From positions 1,021,912 to 1,085,911 of the forward strand of contig OX030956.1 of the NCBI GenBank assembly GCA_943735955.1: 64,000 bases of DNA, in the 5' to 3' direction. The notes beneath the pieces were generated by a model. The model did no database searches and was not told the origin of the DNA. It saw nothing but the letters and a program-made list of their open reading frames with translations. Origin of the DNA: Piscicola geometra (taxonomy: Eukaryota; Annelida; Clitellata; Hirudinida; Piscicolidae). Below, piece after piece: positions 44,201-59,200 of the stretch. How positions within the stretch are numbered: the first letter of the stretch is position 1; each line of letters begins with the position of its first letter. The position numbers and the translations under genes were made by a program.

Positions 44201-47200
44201 AACTCAGAATTCGTTGTGTACCATGATAATAATTAATTATGTTTAAAGCACAAAGGCACATTTTGGTGTGACATCACATGAATGATAGATTAAAATCTAA
44301 AGAATTCAACAAAAGATTTACAAATAATATAGAATAATTTAAAAAGATTCTAATTAAAAAAAATAATTTTACCGAGGTATATCTGGAAGATTGAGTCAGT
44401 AATACAACGAGATTCAGAGCCGATGTCCGATATGATTCCTGTATGCGTGAGTGTATTTTTTGGTTTGTTTGCCTGTGTGCTGATTAGGTTTTACTGTGTG
44501 TAGATAAATCTATTTTCAATATGTTTCTTCTTCGTTTGCATAAAACTTATTTTTAGATTAATAACTTTAAAGCATTACTCTCTTTTCTAATATTTTAAAA
44601 AAACTTTTTTCCGCACTCATAAACATAGATGTATGCAAAAAAGGAATTCTTAGAAAACTATTACTTCAAATAAGAATCTTTAATATATTTTCGAACGATT
44701 TATGCACATTTTAAAAATTATTTATAAAAAAAATTAAATAAAACTGTTTAAGTATAATATTTAAAATAAAATTTAAAGATTTTGAAATATGCAATCTTGA
44801 ATTATTTATAATCTAAAAAATGAATTTCTTTAAAATGTATCTGTTATAATGAAAACTTATTTTAAATAAAAGTATACTTATAACTGTCATGTTTTTTTTA
44901 TCTTGAAAAATATTTCAATAACAGATTTTTTGAAAAGTTCACAGTAGAAAGAGACAAACCCTTCTGAAGTTCCACCACGAAGGGACCTCTTTTGACGATT
45001 CTCACGCATTGGTGTTTCGATAGGCTAATATTGAAAGAAAAAATTATTAATATTATTTTGTCAAATTAAAAAATCTTTGTAAAAAACTTTTTAAAAATGT
45101 AAAAGTTATTAATCAGAAAATACTTGGAATACGTGATTAAATGAATGGCACACACAAAATCGATTTTTAAATTAATAAAAAACGGCGATCTCTAACAAAT
45201 TTCAATAAGAAAAGTTTATTAAAAATAAAATTTTAATACTTTTATAAAGTATAAAATTAAATTTCAATTTCATAATTATCTTTGATTTCTCATAAAATAT
45301 GCACGTTATTCATATATTATTATTTTATACACCAATCTCATTTTCTTTTAATGCTTTCTTGTTACTTTTAACACTGACTCAACATTTTCTATGCAGGTAT
45401 ATTCTTTATTATCGTTATAAAATTTATTTATTTTATTATTCATAAAACTCACTCATAATAATAACTGCAGCTTTTTTATTACTTCGTCTCTTTTATGAAG
45501 TTTCTTTGCTCTTACGTGCAAAATAGTCACAAAATTCGATCGTGCTGAAGTTATTCTGTCTTACATTCTGATTTTACAATTTATATTCTAATTGAAACAC
45601 TTCACACGCTTAATGTAATAATGCTGCCTGAATTGACGTTATCAATGCGAGGGAAGTAATAATAGTTTGGCAGGCAATCGATTCGAAGCGAAGACATAAT
45701 ATATGCCATCAAAGAATGATGCGAATTCTGGGCACCTACATCATTAAAAGTCACATAAATCGAAATTATTAATAAAAAGGGATATTTAACGACGTAGAAA
45801 TATAATAATTTTCGTAAAATATTGATTTGACAAATGTGAAAGAAATATACAAACTTCTTTAAAATATTGAATATATCATACAAGTGGCTCACCAAACTTG
45901 CGTGCTGAAGATTTTGAGAACGACAGTTTCACCTTCTTCGTCCGTCATCACGCCGACACATTTGTGTTCTTCTTGCAGAATTTCTTTGCGTTTTCTGTTC
46001 AAGTACTCAAACATCGTGTGACTTTTTTCTCCAAACTTCAAAATGTACTTGTTTTCCAGATCCCTCCACGTGGTGCTGGTCAACCAGTCTGGAAACACAC
46101 ACGAGGGGAGGGGCCATCCGAATGAATCTGATTGGTTGGGTGGTGATGAGGATTTTAAATGCTTCTTATTGGATGCTCACAGAGCTGATTTTTAATGCTA
46201 ACCAATCATAAAACCTAGGTTTACTGTAATTTATATTAAATGATTTTCTTTTGTGTATACTAATCTTAATACTCACGGCCTGGCAGACGTAGGCCATGTC
46301 ACAAAATATTTATGAAAATTACAACTAAATCAGGGATTTAATAATGGGGTTAATATTGGGAAAAAAGTTTATTATACGTAACATGAAACATATGACTACT
46401 TTAATACTCAGAGAATATAATAAAAACATTATTAAGTTGATGAGCATTAAAAAAAATCTACATAAAACACATAAAATAATTGAAAATATCAAAGTGTTAG
46501 GAGTCTACTCTTTCAAGATTTTTGCACTTGAGATATGTGTAGAAGACTTCTGTCTTCTAAAGTCTTCCATCTGCAGATCTAGTGAAGTAGGTAGCCAGTG
46601 GGTACTGCATGCTTTGCACTTTTGCTCACTCTGAGTTCCTATCACTTCTTCCTCCAAGTTATCATTTTCTCATGGTAACTCCATTTATTGTGAAAAATTA
46701 GTTTCAATCTTGTTCTAGCTATTATTATTGTTAGTTTTTGAAAGTTATGTTCATGTGTTTTTTAATTCTCAATTTTTTTTATTCATTTTACATTTCATCG
46801 CCAGCTACTTGGTGATGGCAGGAATTCTTCTCTTGACGTTCGGAGTAACGTCTCGGTATCTTAATCATTACTCCAATTCACATGAATTATTAAAAAACTA
46901 TTTCTTCAATATTTTGAATCTTAAACTATTGAAAAAACACAATTTTTGGTTTATTCATAATGGGCGTCTAGAATAATTTCATAAAAAAACTATGGAATTG
47001 AATTTAAAAAAAGAAATAACAGGCGTGACTGAAAAAAAGTTTGAAAGTTCGAACACTTTAGAATTTCGATTGCGTTACATCCGTCAATACAGAAATTTAA
47101 AGACCTCTTTCTTAACAGAAGACATTAGAAGAATTTTCCAAGCATTCTCATCAAACTTTTAGGTATTCATAATTTTAGTCATTTGTTTTCTTTTTTCTCA

Positions 47201-50200
47201 TTTAATATCTGACACTTATTTTGTCTTTCATTATTTTCTAAATTACTCAATTACTCATTTTCGATAGGTAATAGCATGGAAAATACATCAGCGAATACAT
47301 CACCCTCTCAAACCATCAATTATTTCTTAAGTGTATGAAAAATAAAAGAATCCAAACATAATATCATCTATTCATCTTTTTTTTTCATCCATCAAAATCT
47401 TTATTATGTCATAAATTAATTCTTTATTTTAGTTTTCAATGTTTGAATTTAATAATAATTATCACTGCTTTTGAAATAAAAGAGCACATTTTTTCATTTA
47501 GTTAGATTTTAAAAACTTTATTTATATCACATATTGGTTATCTATTTATTTCATTTAATTAAAAAATATTATCAAATTATATTTCTTGTCGTTCATCAAT
47601 TTATCAGCCTGCGAAGTTATTCTTGCATGCCTTCCTGTTTCAGCATTGCATGGCAATTCATCATCACACCGTCTGATAATCATCAACTTCATTATCATCC
47701 CGCCTGCCCTTCAAGACACATCAATTTTTGTTCGTTCATTATTTCGATCATCATGGGGCTAATTCAATTCCCAATGAAGCTTTCAACAAGTAGCAACGAA
47801 TTTTGTTGAATTCTTTTCTAGATTTAAATAAACTAATAAAATATTATATTATATTTATCCAAAATGTGATTTTTTTCTTTAAAAGAATAAATAAAACTCA
47901 ATTTTAAACTAAAAACTAAATTTTAAAGCACTTTTAAAATTTTAAATGACGGCACATTCATTAATGATTCCCTTAGTTAAGACATTTATAACAAAAACTT
48001 CACTATAAATTTTTGAACCATTTATTTATGTTCTATATTTCTTATAGAAAAAGAACTTAGTATTTTGCAGACATTTTAATTAATTAAACTGATGCAATTT
48101 ATGCAAAGATCTATTTAAATATTGATATCTATTTTCTTAATGTTTTTATATACAAATAAAAAAACTCGAGAATTTTAAATATAAACCAAGAAACAATTTA
48201 AAACCAATTTGACTTTAACCGAACAATTTTAAGTTATAATATCATATAATTAAAACTGATACCAAAAACAAGAATAAATTTGAAAAAATAACATTTGCAA
48301 TAACTTTTTGAATGTATTTTATAGACTAAGAGGGAAAAAGTGTTTTACAAAGCTAAAAAAGATTTAATAACGTTTTATTAAATAAATTTTTTTTTCAAGC
48401 GTAAAAAGCACCAATAAACTCACTTAAAAACTCTAAACTCAAAACTAACAGACCTTTGTTATTCACAAAAAATTTATTCATTTTTAATTTGACTTTCACA
48501 CCCCAGTTCTGCTTGATACAATGAAGTTTGATCAAAAAAATAATTGTAAAACTCTTTACTACTATTGATTTTACGATAACAGCTTTTCCAAGTTGTTGAA
48601 TTTTTTAGACTTGAAATTTAGCTTTTCAGATTATTTTAGAACATATAAAAACCTGAAATATATTTAAAACTGAAAAAATACTATAAATTCCACAAAATTA
48701 AATCAATAAACATCACTTCTTAAAAATTTTCTTTCCCCACCTCTTATCAGCTCAAGAACCACCCTTCCATCTCGGTAACTGTTGAGGCCCTGGCACGATG
48801 CATCAGCGCTCATTGACATCATCATTGTGTTGTTGTCCATTTCATAGTTCTGCCAAGTGCTTTGAATTAGACTCAAAACTTACTTTTAAATAATTTTCAG
48901 ATAGTTTATAATAATATGTTTTTTCTAAATTGTTCGATAAAATAAAAAGCCGTTCTACGAAAGTCAAAATATAATTTGACATTTAAAATATTTTATTCTT
49001 CCACTTCCCATTGAATAAAACGAAAAGTAGTTAATATTGTGATACCGCTTTAAGATTATTTAATTAACGGACTATAATCTTTTAGTTGGTGTATCTTTGT
49101 TGCATAGTAGATATAACCATTGTGTTGACAAGTATTTGTAATGAATTAGAACTAATTTGTTCACATTTTCAGATATATTCCGTGAACTGTTTTTCCTTAA
49201 TGTATAAAAGAAATAAGAAGTAAGAAATTAAGTAAATTTAGTAACAATTGTGAACTTTTATGTTTTTGAGATGTGCTTTAAAGGTTTTTTTAAAAGCCGC
49301 TACTTTTTTTCATTTGCTAAAATTTTCCGATTTCATTAGAAGTATGCTTATTAGGTAATGTGTTGTATCTAGGGTGGAATAATATGAATTTTCATTTTTA
49401 CTTTGAATTTTTTTTCTATGATATTGTTTCATCAATTTAATATTGTTTTATAAAAACTACTTTTTGCTGTCTTTTTATTTTCAGAGTTAATGAAAGCTGA
49501 AAAACAGACCCATCTCCAGGGAACATTATGGGTTACTTAAACGCCAAAAAATCTCATTTAATTTTTTTAAAATTTGATTGAATTGTTCTTTACCTCATAG
49601 TCATATTTCTGCTTAATATAAATTTTTTTTAAACTTATGATATGATTTAAATTAAATTAGTCTGTTAAATATTCTATATTAACCCACCTTTTCATTTCCC
49701 TATTCAATATAAATCAACTTGTTCGTTTATTAATTAATTTATTTTTTTTTGCCTCCAACCTACCACGCATCTGTACTGATTCTCCTTGTTTTCCACCTCG
49801 GCTGATGTCACTTTGGCATATAGTAACAGGCTTGACCCGTCCTTCCATATGGCCAAACAATCCATCTCCAGATCTGTAAAGAAGATAAGGGATTTTCGTC
49901 ACACGTATTATATATATATATATATTTTATAATAATAAAAACTTATCAAGAATGTATTAAAAAAATTACGAAAAATATTTTTAAATAACAGTAATTCGCA
50001 AAAAAGTATAAATCTTAAAATATTTTGTTACATTGCTTAAAATGAAAAAAATTCACAAGAACGTGAGGGTCTTTTAAAGACTATTCATAATGTATGCAGC
50101 TTGGATTAAAGTCTACATTTAATAGCGTTAAAATTAATTCTATTGCTTCTGGCTACACATTTGGCTTAATTCTATTAATTTCGACAGTGTATTGAGCCTA

Positions 50201-53200
50201 TTCTAGGAAATTGATATTGAGAAAACAAATTTTAAATAAGAGCTTTCTTTTATATCACATTTTGTGAAAATTATTTTTTATAAAGTTTATAAAGCCTTGA
50301 AGGTTTTTATAATAAAAAAGTTAAAAAATTCTCAAAAAAGTGTATATTCAGAATTATATGCACAAGAAACTGGGTTATAAATAATATAACGTTTTATGGA
50401 TTATTTTACGAATGATTTATAAAATATAGAAAACTATCGGTCATATTCGAATAAATATATAATATATTAGAAATAGTTTAGTTTAGAAAGTTTGACTACT
50501 GCATGTCTTTGACCTCTAATAAAAATAATGTTTAAAACGTCAAAGAATATGTAGGTTTAGAAGTTTGTAATTTAAAATGAAAAAATACTGATACTTTGAA
50601 GTATGTTGGAAATATATAAAACATACTTTAGGGATTTAAATAAAAATACACGAAAATGGTACAACGCGTAAATAAAATAATAGAGACTGAGAAAGCATGA
50701 AATCCTTACAATACACATCTACATAAAGCTTTTTACTGATTCTCTTTCCAAAAAGTCGATATTATCAATATCTTTAAGCACATAGAATTTTTTTTAAATA
50801 AAAAAAAGTCAAAATATACTAAACTAATCAAATGAGAACTAAGCAGGATAACCACGCCAGCATAAAGAATGTGCTAGCAAAGCTGGTGCTTGCTCGACAC
50901 CGGCCTAGAAGCTTTATAGAGACATAAGAATGCTTCTCATCCTTCTGTCGTAAAGATTTCCATCTGTCTGTATATATTTTTGGAAGCCTTTTAGGCATGC
51001 ATTTATTTATTATTGTCTTTATTTGCTTTTATGGAAAATGAATATTAAATTTCATAGTTTAATAAATATATTTTTATTTTCATGCAAGCTTTTAATGTTT
51101 TTAATTATTAATTTTCAGTCTCAATAGTTTTCACTAACATTTTCAACGTTGTTTAAAAAACTTTATCGACCACACATAATAGAATATATACGATGTAGAT
51201 GCTACATACTCAATAAGATAGAAAAAAGTCCCATGAAAAAAAAATAAATGGAAAAGCCTTACAAAAGACCGGTTTCTCTTTTAATTCTTCATGGCACTCA
51301 GGGGCCATTAAAAGTGCGACTTCTAATGTTGCCATTAGTCGCAGACCCTACGCATCAATCCACCCACCGACCCTAATACATTAAGTATTCGGTGTGCCAA
51401 ATAAACCGTGCTACAATTAATTGTGCCATGAATCCGGCTCTTGAAGTAAATTTTTTGCTTGAAAATACTGTTTAGTAATATTATTTTGGCTCTAAGAGAT
51501 AGGATTATATGCCTTTTGCATTCGAAACATAAATTAATTTATGATTTATGGGTAACTTCTACCTTAAAAAAACAATAATATTTGTTTGACTGCAAATTCA
51601 CATTTTATTTAACAATATACACATATAAACAAAAAGATGAAAAAAATAGATATAAAATAGAATTAAACATAATGTGATCCGCTTAATAAACAAATTTTTA
51701 GCTATGTGGAATTATGCATAAATAAAAGGACGTGTAAAAAAGCCTAATAAATATTTTTAAAATCTGGCGTAGGAGAGATTTCTAGCTTGAAAACAAAGCT
51801 AGCCAACATCAGGGATTTGCAATAAGTCTTTCCTCTTAAACTTTGTGATAGATGTGGTAAGGAAAAAGATTAGGATTAGGAATCTGACGTTTTACTATTT
51901 AATATATAAATAGACAATGTACTTTTTTTAAAATTTCAAGTTTCCACTTAATGTTAGTGAATACAATTTTCAAGAGATGTTCTTTGAGTTAATGAAAAAC
52001 ATTGATGAAGAAAGATTGTGGCCAGAAAAAAATTAAAGTTTTAAAGATAAGAATAATTACAAAAAACCGTTTAATAAATAGTTTGAGCTAGATCTTTTGA
52101 AAGATTTAAAATTGGAAAGAAAATAAACAAGATAGAGTAATTCATAAAGTAACTATGAGCGAGGATGGCTTAGATGGTGAACGTCGGACTTGCGACTCAA
52201 AGTTTGCCTGTTTGAATCCCTGACGAGAAACTTTGAACTAGGATATACCTAGTGTATATGATGTGGTGTTTGCGACGTATGCGCTGAGATGTGTACTAGA
52301 GGTCGGACATGGACGATTTTTCATTCCCGGTCCCGTCCCGTTCCTTCCCGATGGGACATCAGAATTTTGATTCCCGTCCCGTCCCGTTCCCGAAATTTGT
52401 TTTCCCGTCCCGTCCCGTTCCCGAAATTTGTTTTCCCGTCCCGTCCCATTCCCGATGGGACATCAGAATTTTGATTCCCGTCTCGTCCCGTTTCCGCAAT
52501 TCGATTCACGGCCCCGACCCGTTCCCGAAACTTTTTCGTTTTTTTATTCATTTTTGCTGCCGTTTTCACTGGTCCCAAACTTGCTAGTTCTAACATTTTT
52601 TACAATTTATTATTTGAAAGTCAGAGAATATTTCTTTTAATAAAATAAAAAAAACACGATTTAAATTTCAAATATTTATTGAAATGAAAGTATTGAAGTT
52701 AGTCATTGTTTTTGAGTAATTCAATCAAGTCTTTATTGCTTTTCACACGGGTTAAACCGTTAAGAGTTTCAGCTTTCAAATGAGATGATTTTGGGTCTGA
52801 AGTTAATCGACCACATATTGAAAAATTCCGTTCACAGGGAATATAACTTGCAGATATACTAAACAAAATTTTGGCTACTTCTTGTTGTATTTTAAAATTG
52901 CTCATTTTACTCCAATAAAATAAAACATCTTTATAATCTTCGATTTTTTTGGGACGCAATTGTGAATATTTGTACAATTCATCCTCTTCTGAATTTTTTT
53001 CTTCGTTCATTATTAATAATTCTTCAATAATGATAGAAATATGTTTTTTGACAACATTCTTATTCTCCACAACGGCAAATATAAAATCATTCGTATAATT
53101 TGTTAGTATAATAATTTTATTATAATTTTTACGTTATAAAAACAAACATAATAGGTCTAAATAACCATCATTTGTTTTTTTTCCAACGGCACTGCAGCTT

Positions 53201-56200
53201 GGTCCTGCTGTACAAAATAGAATTAAATTTTCTCTAATGAAAGTCTTGGTATATATTTCTTTTCTATCCCAAACTTTTTCCTATTATTCTTTCATACTGT
53301 GGATGCAACAGACATGCTGTCATATGAATGAGATCAATGGCATCTTTTCTTTTGTCGAAATGATCAACTGAACAATCATTTGGAAATTAATCATTCAAAT
53401 TCAAAGTATTAATTTATAAAATTAAAATAATATAACTGACCATTTTGATTTCATCTGAAAAGTTTTCATCATCACCCATTTGTTCTAATCTCCCTAATCT
53501 TTGGACTCACCATAACAACTTCAAATGTAGTGTTGGAGATTTCGACATTGGCAATGGTGGCTTCGTTACACATTTCTATTGCATTTAATACTTCTTAGAA
53601 GTTTGCTGAAAAATCATTGTTAAAAAATCCAATCCCAATAACTGTCATTCCCGTTTTTCCCGTTCCCGATTTAAAAGTTGATTCCCGTTCCCGATTTGAA
53701 AGTTGATTCCCGTTCCCGTTCCCGTCCCGAAAACCTATTCCCGGTTCTCGACTTTACTCGTCCCGAAATTAATTTTCATTCCCGTTCCCGCGGGTACCCG
53801 GTCAGATCGGGTCTGACCTCCAATGTGTACGTCGTGTGGAGTGGCGCCTCTGGCGCATAAGAACCATGGTTCTAAGAACCATTGTAACATGGCCTGCGCC
53901 TTCCAGGCTGTGAGTAACAAAAACCCAAATAAAAAGTACAAAATCTCAATATAAGATTAGCATTAATGTCATAAATTAATCAATCATCACAATTTATAAA
54001 GTTAAATCTTTATTAGACTTTTAAAAATCTTGGTTAAAATACTTTATACCATACAAATATCTTATATTCTTGTTAGTGATGTATTGATACACTATCTTAT
54101 ACTATATAAAATACAAATGGTATTTATTTTCAAAAATGAATGCTGTATTTAAAAAAATATACTCTCAATTGAATTCTAGTTCATGAAAAAAAGACAAACT
54201 AGAAATAAAAAATTTAAAACACAATTCTTAAACTCCGAGTCAGCAGAGTGTATTTGAAACATCAATTATTCAAACAACTGAACGATAGATATTTTAGTTT
54301 ATCCTTTTAATTGTATTTTATATTTTTGTTGCATATGCTTTTTACCATTTTTACGCTTAGAACTTATTTACTACTCCATAAAAAAATTAATAACTCTGGA
54401 TTGCAGACTTTTAATATCAACGCGGGGTTTTGTAAAATCGAAATCATTCCGAGAGGGATATAATAAAACTGCCATGGAATGTATAAATCATCATCTTTTG
54501 CAAGGTTTACAGGAGTTTTCAAACCGCATAGTGTTTTAGTAGCTAAATAAATCTACAAGAACTCACCCATTTTGCCTCAGTAATCTTTTTTATGTGTTCT
54601 TTAATTTAGCCTTCCTTAAATTAGAGACTAAAAATTCAGTTTTGATAATTTATTATTTTTAACTATTAGTTGAAAATAATTTAAATATATAGATTTAACA
54701 ATTTTGAATAAAATAAAATGAAATATTATCTAGCTTATTGAAACAAACAGTCTGTTTGGTTTTTACGACTATCGCAAAAATGTGAAAACTTGAAAATGAA
54801 GTGCTTAGTGTTTTTATATTTTTATTTAAAAACCATAAAAATAATATTGGAATATTAAATCTTGTAATAAGAAAGAGATTCAAAATGAAAAGAATTACTC
54901 CGCTTCATAAAGATAATTAAATATTAAGTAAAACCTCTAATTCTTTCTAATTAAATCAAGTATTCTAAAAATAAACTTTAAAACTGTTGAGTTTTATCAT
55001 GAACAATGAAAAAGTATATACATTTTAAGTTCAATTAATTACGAACTTCTATGAAATGAACCATTGTAATGAAGCAGAGTTTTCATTTAGCATCTTAATC
55101 CAGATTTATGGACCAAAACGCACGTTGGCAACAGCTTCAAGCATTGCTTCGTGACTTTTTTCAAAAATCTTTGTGCTATTTAGAAATGCATGAAATGGAA
55201 TTGAATAAAATTTTGATAATTTTTAGTTTTGACCGGGTTTATATTAACAAATTGTACTCAATTTTCTTATCAGAATCATTTTTTTGACCTTGGAGTATTT
55301 ATACATTTATTAAGGAGGTTTTCATCGACTAATTGCATTATATTTTTTGTCATTTTGAATATCGTGTGAGAAGTTTAAAATTTTCCAAAAAATAGATAAC
55401 TTTAGAAAAAATTTAAAGTTTTTTTAGTAACTAAAAAAAATAAAACTAGATGAAGAATAAGTTCCTACAAGTTTAATGTTTTTTTACTAAAAGTTATTTT
55501 TGTTTGACCTCGTGAATTATATTCATTCAACATGACTCTTTCTCTTTTACATAACTGTAATAATCTTTTTAAGCATTATTTTTAGGTCTAAAAATTGATA
55601 ACCCGAAAGATAAAAATAAAAATGTTCAACACCTGCTTTTTTGTGTGCTTTTTATAGAAACTGAAAAGCTTCCGAAAAAGCGCGTGAACGTTGAAAATTA
55701 TTCGGTAAAGGTGTCATAAGCCATTTTACACCACGAAAATAGTTTTCAACATTCACAAATGACAATTTAGACGTCGATGACATGCTCTGCAGCATAAAAC
55801 ATTCTGATTAAATTAAAAAAGTTTTAAAGCTTTTTGAAAAAGATCGCAGAACATGTAGTAAATTAGGTAAAAAAAATAAAATGCGGTCTTAAAAAGATTT
55901 TTTACCACTTTCATTCACTGGGGTTTGGCCAACAAGCTCAATGAAAAAAATAAAAAATTGTTTCAAATCGCTTTTCAGTATCTCGACAGCCATTGAGCCG
56001 CATGCGTTAAAAACAACGGTTTTAAACCATATCGTCATGGGAGAAAAATATGATGCTTCTACATATGTATATAAATATACATAAATAAAAAACAAAGAAA
56101 GTAGTGAGTAGTTCCAGTCAAGAGTTGAGAAAAATTTATTCACTGAATGAGCATGTTGTTCGAAGGAATGCTCAAAAAATGTCACGTTCAACAAGAGACT

Positions 56201-59200
56201 CTACTAACCGAGCTAAAAAGCATTTAAAATTGGCTGACAGGTAGAGGATGCCATGAACAGCATTTGAGAACTTAAAACCGACTAATATTAAATAGGATTA
56301 TCTCCAAATAAACATATTTAAAAAACGGTAAGAACTCATTCTCCAACTGAAAGTTTTATTTTTTAATTTACTTTTTGTACAATTTTATTTTACAGAAAAA
56401 GAAAACTTTAAACTATTCAAAAACAGTTAGTTTTTCAACTAAATTATGCCAATCTCGCCAAATTTAGCAAGTTTATTTTAAAATTATATATAATATAATT
56501 ATATATCTATTTTATGCACTGGATAAATATTATTTACGAATAAAAAGTAGATTATACATCTTGGGTTTACAATTAATGGAAAAATATATAAAGAATAAAT
56601 AGTTAGGAAATTTTTTAAGAATAATTGATTTTTTTGTTTGCGACAATGAAACTCTCTCATGGATCATTAGTAGTTTAATAAATCAACATATTTTATCACA
56701 TCACTTTTATCATCCATCATTCTTTCAAAAACATAATAACCGCACCAAATGATAGATTTCTTATACCAAGGTTAATGGGAGAGAAAAAATTTAAACACTC
56801 TTTTATTTTTCAAATGTTTTCACAAATTTTCATGAAGGTTTTGTAAATTATTTGAAAAAAAACGCAAAGATTCGAGACTTTTTAAAATTTTAATATTAAA
56901 TATCAATGAAGTGTGAAAAGCAACATAATTTTTTTACAATTAAGATTTCAGTGAAAGTAGTTTACATTTTTTTCCATAAGCTCATCATCAATATTTTACA
57001 CCTTTCGTTTCAAGATTGAAAAGCTTGAACCACTTTCATTAAACTTTGTATGAAACTAAATTTACTTAATATCCTTTCATGAAAATCAAATTCAATTTTC
57101 AGCTCGCTGAATAGCCTGAAGGATACAACGCTAGCTGCGATATTAATTCCTGGTCACATTACTTATTCATAACGAAGAAAAACAATTTAAAGTTTTCAAA
57201 AAAATCGTTTTCAAGTTTTTCTTAAAATCATTTTTTTGAAACAAGATAGACCAATGATTTTTTTGTAAAGATGGTTACGATAGTATTAAGAATGATGTTG
57301 ACGATTATTTTTATGGTGCTTATGTATTGAAACTAAAATGAGTATATAAATATTGTTCATAGATTGTTTTATTTGAAATAAATTTGAAATGTTAATCTTT
57401 AGGATAAGTATGATAAGATAGAATCGTGAAATAGAAACTATGCATATGATAATGACATGCTTTCTAATTTACTGTGATCCAGTCACGCATCAGTGAGGAC
57501 TCAAGTTCTTAGTTTTCTTTACGTGAAACCTGCTAGTTTGCGCAGTTTTCGAAAATCCAAAAAAATAACATGACATAATATTGGATATATTACAATCCAT
57601 TATAAAATATTATAAAATATTTAAATTCAAAAAATTGAAAAATAAATTAATGTTTGAATCAATCCTATAATTTACCACATTGTTTATTTATTTAGGCTGA
57701 GATAATAAATTTATACAATACAAACAACGACGAGTATTATTAACGTGGCGTAAACCCGGACGGGCTTTAAGACCACGGAAAGATTAATGAGGTGAAAGGG
57801 TGGCTAAATCATTAAATACTTGCGACTTAGAGCCATAGGTCGTGGGTTCGATCCTTCACACCCTAGTAGCCGAACGTTCTTGGAGAAGAGATGGGTGCCG
57901 CTAAGAGCATTTCGAGCATTGTAAACGAAATTTTAAGCAAATTAATTTCTCTTTACGGTCAGAATGTTATTGGAGACGTTTACGTTTACATAATGATTGT
58001 AGATGTTATGTTATTAACTGAAACTATAAAAAGTCTTATTTACAAAAATTGTATGCGTTCAAATTTATTTTTGACAAGTTTCATTCTATGGAAAAAATAT
58101 ACAATAAAATTTCCGCTTTAAAATGTTCACTAAAATGTTATTCAGCAAAACCTAGAAAATATAATACTTGAATTAGTAAAGAAAAATTAGGTTTTGAAAT
58201 TTTCACATTTTGCATGAATTAAATAAAAATTGCAATTAAAAAAAAATCTTTTCTAATGAGTTGAACGGAAACTCAGCTAAATTAATCATGAAAGTTGAAA
58301 TATAATCTAGGTTATGTTATTCCAAAAATCTTTTTTTCAGGTTTTAAAAAGTTAATAATTTGATAAATTATTCATACTTCAATATGCACGTCTAAAAAAT
58401 ATCTTCACATGGTATAATATCCTTAGTGGACAGAATAGGAATCAAATTGAAGTAAACATTTTTTTGTAAAAGAAGAAAGCTTGAGAAATTGAATTTAAGT
58501 TTTCATTAGTTTAAAGAGTAAAAAGTTGAGAAAACAAGAAATACCGTTGAAACTATAAAATATAAAATAAAAATCATGCGTGATATGAAACCCACTTTAA
58601 CAATTTTCCTAGATTTTATTATTAAATTAACTTGAAAGTTTTCTCAACTTCAAAACAATTCTAAAAAATTAATAATTGCAAAATTCAAAAGTTTTTTTTT
58701 ACATTATATTTTTTTGTAGTAACGAATTTTGCCAAGTTTTGCTGTTGAATTACGTTGTATATGCTCAAATAAAAGGCTTTATTGCATGATATTAACCGCA
58801 TTCTGTTTTCCATTGTCATGAAAATATACCATGACCAATCTTAATTTATTTATTACTTCTCTTTTATAATAAACAATAAACTAAATATGGGTCCAGAAAA
58901 TTATGTTCTAACGAATAATTCTAACCATGCATTGCTGCCTAGACATATTGTTGAAACGAATAAATATAACTATTAAATGTTTTTCTACGTATGTTTTTAA
59001 TTTTTTCGGTTTAAAATGTGAAAAATTGGTTCGAAACAGTGGAAAATAATTAGCAAAACACGTATAAAAAAACCGACAAATTACGGTATTCTTATCGGAT
59101 TGCCTTTGAAACAAAGTATATCTATATGTACATGTCAGCATTGAATACTTTAATAATTTTAACTATTTCTTCGCTAAATTAAAAAAAAATACTAGAATTT

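Noticed and set aside
53678..53860. Frames rich in FPVPSR/RPVP-type repeats (also 52289-52640)
   Set aside because: Translations of the CCCGTTCCCG subterminal repeats of the hAT element.
57785..57868. Functional tRNA gene
   Set aside because: The B-box and acceptor-like ends are present, but the anticodon arm cannot be folded convincingly and the sequence resembles the SINE-like repeat at 52160.
57891..58121. 76-codon frame immediately after the tRNA-like sequence
   Set aside because: It has an ATG but no known motif, and lies within a repeat-rich intron on the opposite strand to the host gene.
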